This document shows, one piece after another, positions 58,326 through 64,000 of a stretch of 64,000 nt of DNA. The stretch is from Malachius bipustulatus. Lineage: Eukaryota > Arthropoda > Insecta > Coleoptera > Melyridae. The position numbers and the translations under genes are program-made. Below the pieces are notes generated by a model. The model made no database searches and was not told the origin of the DNA. It saw nothing but the letters and a program-made list of their open reading frames with translations. Location: contig OU342633.1 in the NCBI GenBank assembly GCA_910589415.1, positions 43,282,210 to 43,346,209 on the forward strand. Reading direction: 5' to 3'. Each line of letters opens with the position of its first letter. Position 1 is the first letter of the stretch.

Positions 58326-58716
58326 ACATGTAAATTCCTATATGCTGCATTATTGAAAAAGAAACTCATTGTGTATAGTTATAATAATTAATTTTTTGCG
58401 CATTATTAGTTAAAATTAGACATACATAGGAACATTATTAAACACAGAGGTAGATATATAGAAATAATTATTATAATAATAATAATACGATGTCCCGGTT
58501 AGTACCTAGGAATCCTACAGGACAGGTAATTACTAATCACTGATAGGTATATGATTTATAGATACCTAACAATTGAAAAATTTGTAAAAAAAAACTTTAC
58601 AAAAAAATAATAATAAATAATACCATCTGCGACAAACTTATTACTACTACTAATAAATGAAACCGGTTAATACACCTTATTTAATTTATAATACACGTTT
58701 AATTAAATAAACTTAC
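58326..58716. other. AT-rich flank, no gene recognised
   Basis: Downstream (in minus-strand sense, intronic) of the candidate first exon at 58717-59172. Contains an ATT/ATA-rich tract near 58460-58490. No exon seen. Confidence 0.4.
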
Positions 58717-59172
58717 CTCTTATCGCTGCTGGGTTAGGCCTTGGATAAACTCTCGATTGCAAAATCTCCAGACTGTGTATCTCTTGGCCAGAGGACTTTC
58801 ACCTATTTTTCCAGCTAGCAAAACAATGATGACACGAAAAACGACTGGCGGGTTCCAGTTAATCACAGCGCGATCGCACGTGCGATTAAGGGCGCGAACA
58901 CTTAACAATAATTATTTAAAAAACGTCAACGGAATAAAAACAAACTTTGAAATAAATGTTTATATTTACAATTCTATTGCACTTATTATGATGAACAGCT
59001 GTTCGATCACTTATGAATGAATGACTGCGTCGCGTCAAAATTAATCAAACGTCGCGAATGCCAATGTAGACAAGACAGTAGACAGACACTATGTTAGATA
59101 ATAGACACTGTTGATAGTTGAAAGCTCTACGTTTGCGCGTAAGTCAGACTCAGCTCAAGGTTAGAGAGTAAC
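58717..59172 (-). other. Candidate 5' non-coding first exon on the minus strand
   Basis: About 30 nt downstream of a TATA box on the minus strand, sequence of distinctly higher GC runs to a strong splice donor GATAAGAG|GTAAGTTT (exon end 58717). No long ATG-initiated frame is present, so it is best read as a 5' UTR exon. The downstream exons are not identified. The nearest minus-strand coding exon to the left is the N4BP2-like first coding exon at 49949, which has an AG just upstream in a weak acceptor context. A link is possible but unproven. Confidence 0.5.
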
Positions 59173-59201
59173 TAATGGTATGGTAGAACGAACGTGGTCA
59201 T

Positions 59202-59222
59202 TTATATAGCTTCGTGACGTCA
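59202..59222 (-). promoter_or_regulatory. Minus-strand TATA box with adjacent CRE
   Basis: On the minus strand TGACGTCA (59222-59215) is followed six bases later by CTATATAA (59209-59202). A TTAGTTA initiator-like word lies about 30 nt downstream near 59172. A perfect CRE/CREB palindrome next to a TATA box suggests a regulated, focused promoter. Transcription would run leftwards into the exon at 58717-59172. Confidence 0.55.
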
Positions 59223-59676
59223 TTAGGATCCCATTAAGCTCTTAGCCTATTAGCAGCGTTGTCCGTTGTTGTACAATTGACCAAATTGTGGTACATTCCG
59301 GAGTTTTGTAATACGTTATTCGTTAGCACGGCAATAGAAAAATTAGCCCAAATGAGTACATTTTCACAATTTTGGAAAAAAAAAAAAACGTAAACACTTG
59401 GGAAAAAAGCTTTCAAAATTTCAGAACTTTGGAAAATTCCATTTATTTACTTAATTTATCGTCCATGTTCAGGAATTAATTATTTTTTCGTTCATGGATA
59501 AATTAATAACAAAAAAAAAAATAATAAGAAGCTTATGACACAAAAACTGAATACTATAATAGGGGTTTTGGAGGTCGCTGATCAAAAATAAAATGTTAAA
59601 AATTGGATTTCAGCATGACTGGATCAGTTGGTTTTTTTGAAGCAATTTATGAAAAATTATTTATTAAATACGTGTA
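59223..59676. other. AT-rich upstream flank, nothing recognised
   Basis: Upstream of the minus-strand promoter. A/T runs near 59375 and 59510. No gene or repeat boundary was identified. Confidence 0.4.
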
Positions 59677-60436
59677 CAGTGCTTCCCAAAAGTAACGGAT
59701 AAATTCGATAAAACGGAGAGGGCTGTTTTTTTGAAAAAATAAAAAAACAGGTCGATTTTGTTTTTGAGTTGTTCAACTTTTGACATAATATTTGGGTATA
59801 CAGGGTGATGCACGAAAAAGTGGTGACGTCATCGGCATTTTTTTAAATGGCAACCCTTATTTTTTATTAAATTTTTTGATACTTCATCCAATTGCCAGTA
59901 TGGTAATGTAATCAATTTGTAACCTTAAATAAGGAAAATTCTGAGAAAACAGCTTGTGAGTCGAAATTGTGCACTTTTTACTGATGTGAAAATCGGAACA
60001 TTAGCGATAAAAATAAAAAAATATCAAATAAAAATTACTGTTTCCATGGTAATTTTATAAGATCTGTCTATTAAATTAAGTCTATTAAATTAAATCTGTT
60101 AAATTAAATTAAATTAAATCTATAAATCTGTCTATTGAATTGAATGTCTCCAAATTAAGTTATTTTCACAGAAATTTCGTCGTTTAAGGTTACAAAATGA
60201 TTACATTACCGTATTGGCAATTGAATGAAGTATCAAAAAATGGAATAAAAAATAAGGGTTGCCATTTAAAAAAAATACCGATGACGTCACCACTTTTTCG
60301 CGCATCACCCTGTATACCCCAATATTATGTCAAAAGTTGAACAACTCAAAAACAAAATCGACCTGTTTTTTTATTTTTTCAAAAAAACAGCCCTCTCCGT
60401 TTTATCGAATTTATCCGTTACTTTTGGGAAGCACTG
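59677..60436. mobile_element. Palindromic element, CAGTGCTTCCC ends, interrupted at its apex
   Basis: The ends CAGTGCTTCCCAAAAGTAAC are inverted copies of each other and flanked by TA. Each arm is about 120 bp and nearly perfect (for example GTTGTTCAACTTTTGACATA). The arms meet at AATATTTGGGTATACCCCAATATT once the inner element at 59801-60312 is removed. Without the insert the element would be an almost perfect 244-bp palindrome. Confidence 0.85.
59801..60312. mobile_element. TIR element, CAGGGTGATGCACG ends, TATA TSD
   Basis: The left end is CAGGGTGATGCACGAAAAAG; the right end on the minus strand is CAGGGTGATGCGCGAAAAAG. TATA is duplicated at 59797-59800 and 60313-60316. The arms pair over about 170 bp, including GTCGTCATCGG-like sequence and AATTGCCAGTATGGTAATGT. 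It sits in the exact centre of the CAGTGCTTCCC palindrome. Confidence 0.88.
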
Positions 60437-60539
60437 TATAATAATATTTAATACCAAAACACTCAAATTTCAATATCTATAAGGCATAAAATTTTCCATT
60501 TTCTCTTACTTTTGGTCCCTTAATAAAGAGATGACGCAC

Positions 60540-62600
60540 CCTTAAAATTTTACATATTTTTGACTATCTCAAAAAATTGTAACTTCATTTTTTGGGTAAT
60601 TGACTCCTCAAAGATTTATTTCTCTTGTTATTTTTCAAAAAACTTTGTCGTTTGCAACTTTTCATCCTGATCGTCAAGTTTGACGTTAAATTAAAAAGCC
60701 AACTTTTGAGTTTTCGACGATTTTCGACATAGCGCACAACTGCCAACACGTGTTTTTGGTTATTCGGGCTTTTGTTGAAAACGACAAAGTTTTTTGGAAA
60801 ATAACAAGAGAAATAAAAGTTTGCGAATCAAATTCCCCATGAAATAAAGTGACGATTTCTTAAATCGGTCAACAGGTTAAGAAATTGTGTAACATTTCAA
60901 AGGGTTACTAAGAGGCACCCTTAAAATTTACAATAATTTTTTAACCTGTTGACCGAGTTAAGAAATCGTCACTTTATTTTATGGGGAATTTGATTCTTAA
61001 TCTTTTATTTCTCTTTATATTTTTCAAAAAAATTCGTCGTTTTCATCAAAAGGCCAAAATAACTAACAATTAACCCGTGTTGCTGTTGTTATTTGTAAAA
61101 TCGTCAAAAGTTGGGTATAAAGTCAGAAAAATAAGAAAGGGTAACTTATTTTTTGGGGAATTTACTTCTCAAAGATTTATTTCTCTTGTTATTTTTCGAA
61201 AAACTTTGTCGTTTGCAACTTTTCTGCCTGATCGTCAAGTTTGACATTTAATTTAAAAGGCAACTTCTCAATTTTCGACGATTTTTACACAGCGCACAAC
61301 TAACTGCCAACACGTGTTTTTGTTTTTTCGGGCTTTTGTTAAAAACGACAAAGTTTTTTGGAAAATAACAGGAGAAATAAAAGTTTGCGAACCAAATTCC
61401 CCATGAAATAAAGTGACGATTTCTTAAATCGGTCAACAGGTTAAGAAATTATGTAACATTTCAAAGGGTTAGGTACTAAAGGCACCCTTAAAATTTACAG
61501 AAATTTTTAACCGATTTAGGAAATTCTCATTTTATTTCATGGGGAATTTGATTCGCAAACTTTTATTTCTCCTGTTATTTAAAAAAAACTCTGTAATTTT
61601 CGACAATAGCTCGAATAACCAAAAAAAGTATTGCACTTCCCTCTGTCTCTACTATTTGAAATAATCAAAAATTTAAAAGTTGGCTAAAGTCAGAAAAGTA
61701 AGATTTTATTGTCACTTTATTTTACGGGGAATTTATGTTTCTCAATTTCTCTTGTTATTTTTTAAAAAACTTTTTCATTTTCAACTTTTTTTGCTAATCG
61801 TCAAGTTTGACATTTTAAAAGCCAACTTTTGAATTTTCGACGATTTTTACATAGCGCACAACTGCCAACACGTGTTTTTGGTTTTTCGGGCTTTTGTTGA
61901 AAACGACAAAGTTTTTTGAAAAATAACAAGAGAAATAATAAATGTTTGCGAATCAAATTCCCGATAAAATTAAGTGACAATTTCTCAAATCGGTTAACAG
62001 GTTAAGAAGTTATGTAACATTTTTTTTAAAGGGTTACTAATAAGAAGCACCCTTAAAATTTATAGAATTCTTTAACCATGTTGACCGATTTAAGAAATTC
62101 TCACTTTATTTTATGGAAAATTTAATTGTAAAACTTTTATGTCTCTTGATATTTTTCAAAAAACTTTGTCGTTTTCATCCAAAGGCCAAATAACTAAAAA
62201 CCTGTGTTGCAGTTGTGTTATTTGTGAATTCATCGAAAATTCAAAAGTTGGCTAAAGTCATAAAAATTATAAATGGTAATAACTTCATTTTTTGGGGAAT
62301 TTACTTCTCAAAGATTTTTTTTTCTTGTTATTTTTCAAAAAACTTTGTCGTTTCCAGCTTTTCGGCTTGATCGTCAAGTTCGTCAAGTTAAAAACCAACT
62401 TTTGAATTTTCAACGCAACACGTGTTTTTGGTTTTTCGGAATTTTATTGAAAAGCCAACGTTTTTTGGACAATAACAAGAGAAATAAAAGTTTGTGGATT
62501 AAATTCCCCATAAAATAAACTGACAATCACTAAAATCCGTCAACAGCAGGTTAAAAAATTATGTAAACATTTCAAAGGGTTAATGTGACACCCTTAAAAT
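60540..62600. repeat. Tandem array of about 565-bp self-complementary units (four copies)
   Basis: CTCTTGTTATTTTTCAAAAA recurs at 60622, 61183, 61749 and about 62322 (spacing 561, 566, 573). Within each unit a left arm (TTTGGGGAATTTACTTCTCA ... AAACTTTGTCGTTTTCAAC) is answered by its inverted copy (GTTGAAAACGACAAAGTTTT ... AATTCCCCATGAAATAAAGT), with ACTGCCAACACGTGTTTTTG between. Each unit could therefore fold into a long stem-loop. CACCCTTAAAATTTAC marks the unit borders. No ORF is meaningful here. Confidence 0.85.
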
Positions 62601-64000
62601 GTTATATTATGATATTTTGAAAAATGAAAATTAAAAGTGTTTTGTGAAAAATTTTGACAACACTCTCGTTAGATATCGACCAAATATGTACCGTCGATTA
62701 GTATTGAAATAAATTAATATTTGTATAAAGGTGGCCAAAAAGTAGTAACTTTTAAAAAAATTTCGAAACTTTTTGCTCATCTTTCTAAATGTAATTTTGA
62801 ATTTGAAAAATCTTGACTGCAATATTAATTGTTTATAACTATTAGAAAAAATAAGAAGAGGAATAAAAACTAATATTTAACAAAAAAAAAATCAGTCACA
62901 TTTTACTATCTCTAGTTTTGCATATGGTGCCAAAGAGGCGTATATTCAACACGACGAAACCATATCTATAACAGGTTCAAGTCTATTTTCCATTATATGT
63001 ATAATAAGAAATTAACATTTTAATTCAATATGGAGCTTCAAAAAATGTTTAATTTAAACCTTTCTAATTTAATGCCTTTTATAATACGCTAAATTAATAT
63101 TCCATCTTAATTTGATAAAACTCTACCTGTTTTCGCAAATATGGGGTAGATATCATAAATATGTGCGAAAAACTTAACGAGGGGATTCCTTTTTGGTTCA
63201 TTCGACGAAAAAAAGTTTTTGAGTTACACAGCGAGGGTGTCGAAGAAAGACCCTTTTTCAGTTTTTTATATCTCAGAAAGCGTTTGAGATACACAGAACT
63301 CAACTTTTCTACACGTTTCATTGATATTTAGCTACTTTTTTAACATCAATTAATTTTTTCCCATGTGCCATTATGGCGGAGACTTTAGGATCGAGCCAAG
63401 TATCTATTTTGCCCTTAATTTTTTTACACTTTTTGAAACATCCAAAGCGAGTTTTTCATTGTAAATTGACATTTTTATCGAAAAAGACTCGCGTTAGCAA
63501 TTATGACCTGGGGTACTTTTTTAATGTAGAAATAATTGGCGTTTTAAGGCAATTCAAAATAAATATCCGTCACTGGAATTTGAAAAAAAAGTTAGCATTA
63601 CAAAAGTAGCTATTTCAGCAAAACTTATGTGCAAAAGTCATAAATTCGTCACAGGTAGGTAGTCCCATCCTCTGGCCCAGCCTTTGAGTCGTAAAATAAA
63701 ATTATGTAGAAAAGGTAAGTCGCAATGCAGGTGTTTATGAAGAACAAGGAGACGAATATATACCTATTCTGGCGTGGTGCCGTGCGACATTATGGCATAT
63801 CTTACATTTACATTGTAGGGGTAAACCAGAAATCCCAAACATTTCTTATAGCCAGATACACTAAAATTTTAAGTGTATTTTTAGTAAAATGAACCTCTGT
63901 AGGTAGCTATATTCAGGACCACTGTACAACTTTAGGCGGAGCTTCAACACACCCGTAGACATTTTATGGCTTAATATAGGTACTAATAAGTTTCACTGAA
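62601..64000. other. AT-rich end of window, no gene recognised
   Basis: Frames at 62631-62822, 63094-63321 and 63373-63609 are open but have no recognisable domain and no splice support. No transposon ends were identified. Confidence 0.4.

Noticed and set aside
58720..58908. 62-codon minus-strand frame in the first-exon region
   Set aside because: It does not begin with ATG and ends at the splice donor; better explained as 5' UTR.
60540..62600. CRISPR-like array
   Set aside because: The units are about 565 bp, internally inverted and eukaryotic; there are no short direct repeats with unique spacers.

Overview
This window is nuclear DNA from an insect, probably holometabolous. The evidence is an AT-rich sequence, many introns of about 50-60 nt, two genes with the arthropod zinc-finger-associated domain (ZAD), and a heavy load of short DNA transposons with CAGGGTG-type ends. 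The order (a beetle would fit) cannot be settled from the sequence alone.

Genes, left to right: 5' exons of an RNF115/126-type ubiquitin ligase (-, 3.6-4.2 kb); an OVCA2/FSH1-type serine hydrolase (+, 5.0-6.7 kb); two tandem ZIP zinc-transporter paralogs (+, 7.2-8.7 and 14.1-15.8 kb) separated by transposons; ribosome-biogenesis factor RLP24 (-, 16.7-17.5 kb); two ZAD-C2H2 zinc-finger genes (+, 18.1-21.8 and 23.7-25.5 kb); a CCDC124/Lso2-type ribosome-binding protein (-, 26.6-27.3 kb); splicing factor Prp31 (+, 29.0-30.5 kb); a MOK-type MAPK-like kinase with ten exons (+, 31.6-35.8 kb); and a NEDD4-binding-protein-2-like gene with kinase, CUE-like and Smr domains (-, 41.3-49.9 kb). A minus-strand TATA promoter and first exon lie at 58.7-59.2 kb. 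The genes are mostly housekeeping (ubiquitin, ribosome, splicing, zinc, transcription) and do not form an operon or pathway.

The rest is mainly mobile and repeated DNA. At least ten foldback or TIR elements have CAGGGTG-like ends and TATA or TA target duplications. Several are nested or adjacent: one sits 14 bp inside another family's terminal repeat, one at the exact apex of a palindrome, and two share a single TATA. Two internally deleted PIF/Harbinger elements (9.7-10.3 and 10.3-11.0 kb) each keep the start of the MADF gene on one strand and the start of the transposase on the other. A 2.5-kb transposon at 53.7-56.2 kb carries the decayed remains of a protein resembling the DUF7869 family. 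Because it sits inside a repeat whose uninterrupted copy is also in this window, its ends and 4-bp target duplication can be read directly. Tandem arrays occur at 51.1-51.8 kb (272-bp higher-order unit), 60.5-62.6 kb (about 565-bp self-complementary unit), 46.5-47.0 kb and inside the last MOK intron.

The most notable gene-level observations are the upstream ZIP paralog, which has lost the TM4 metal-site glutamate and the His-rich loop; a probable GC-AG intron in the MOK gene; a short separate first exon for the N4BP2-like gene; and a one-base frame problem in the RNF115/126 exon model.
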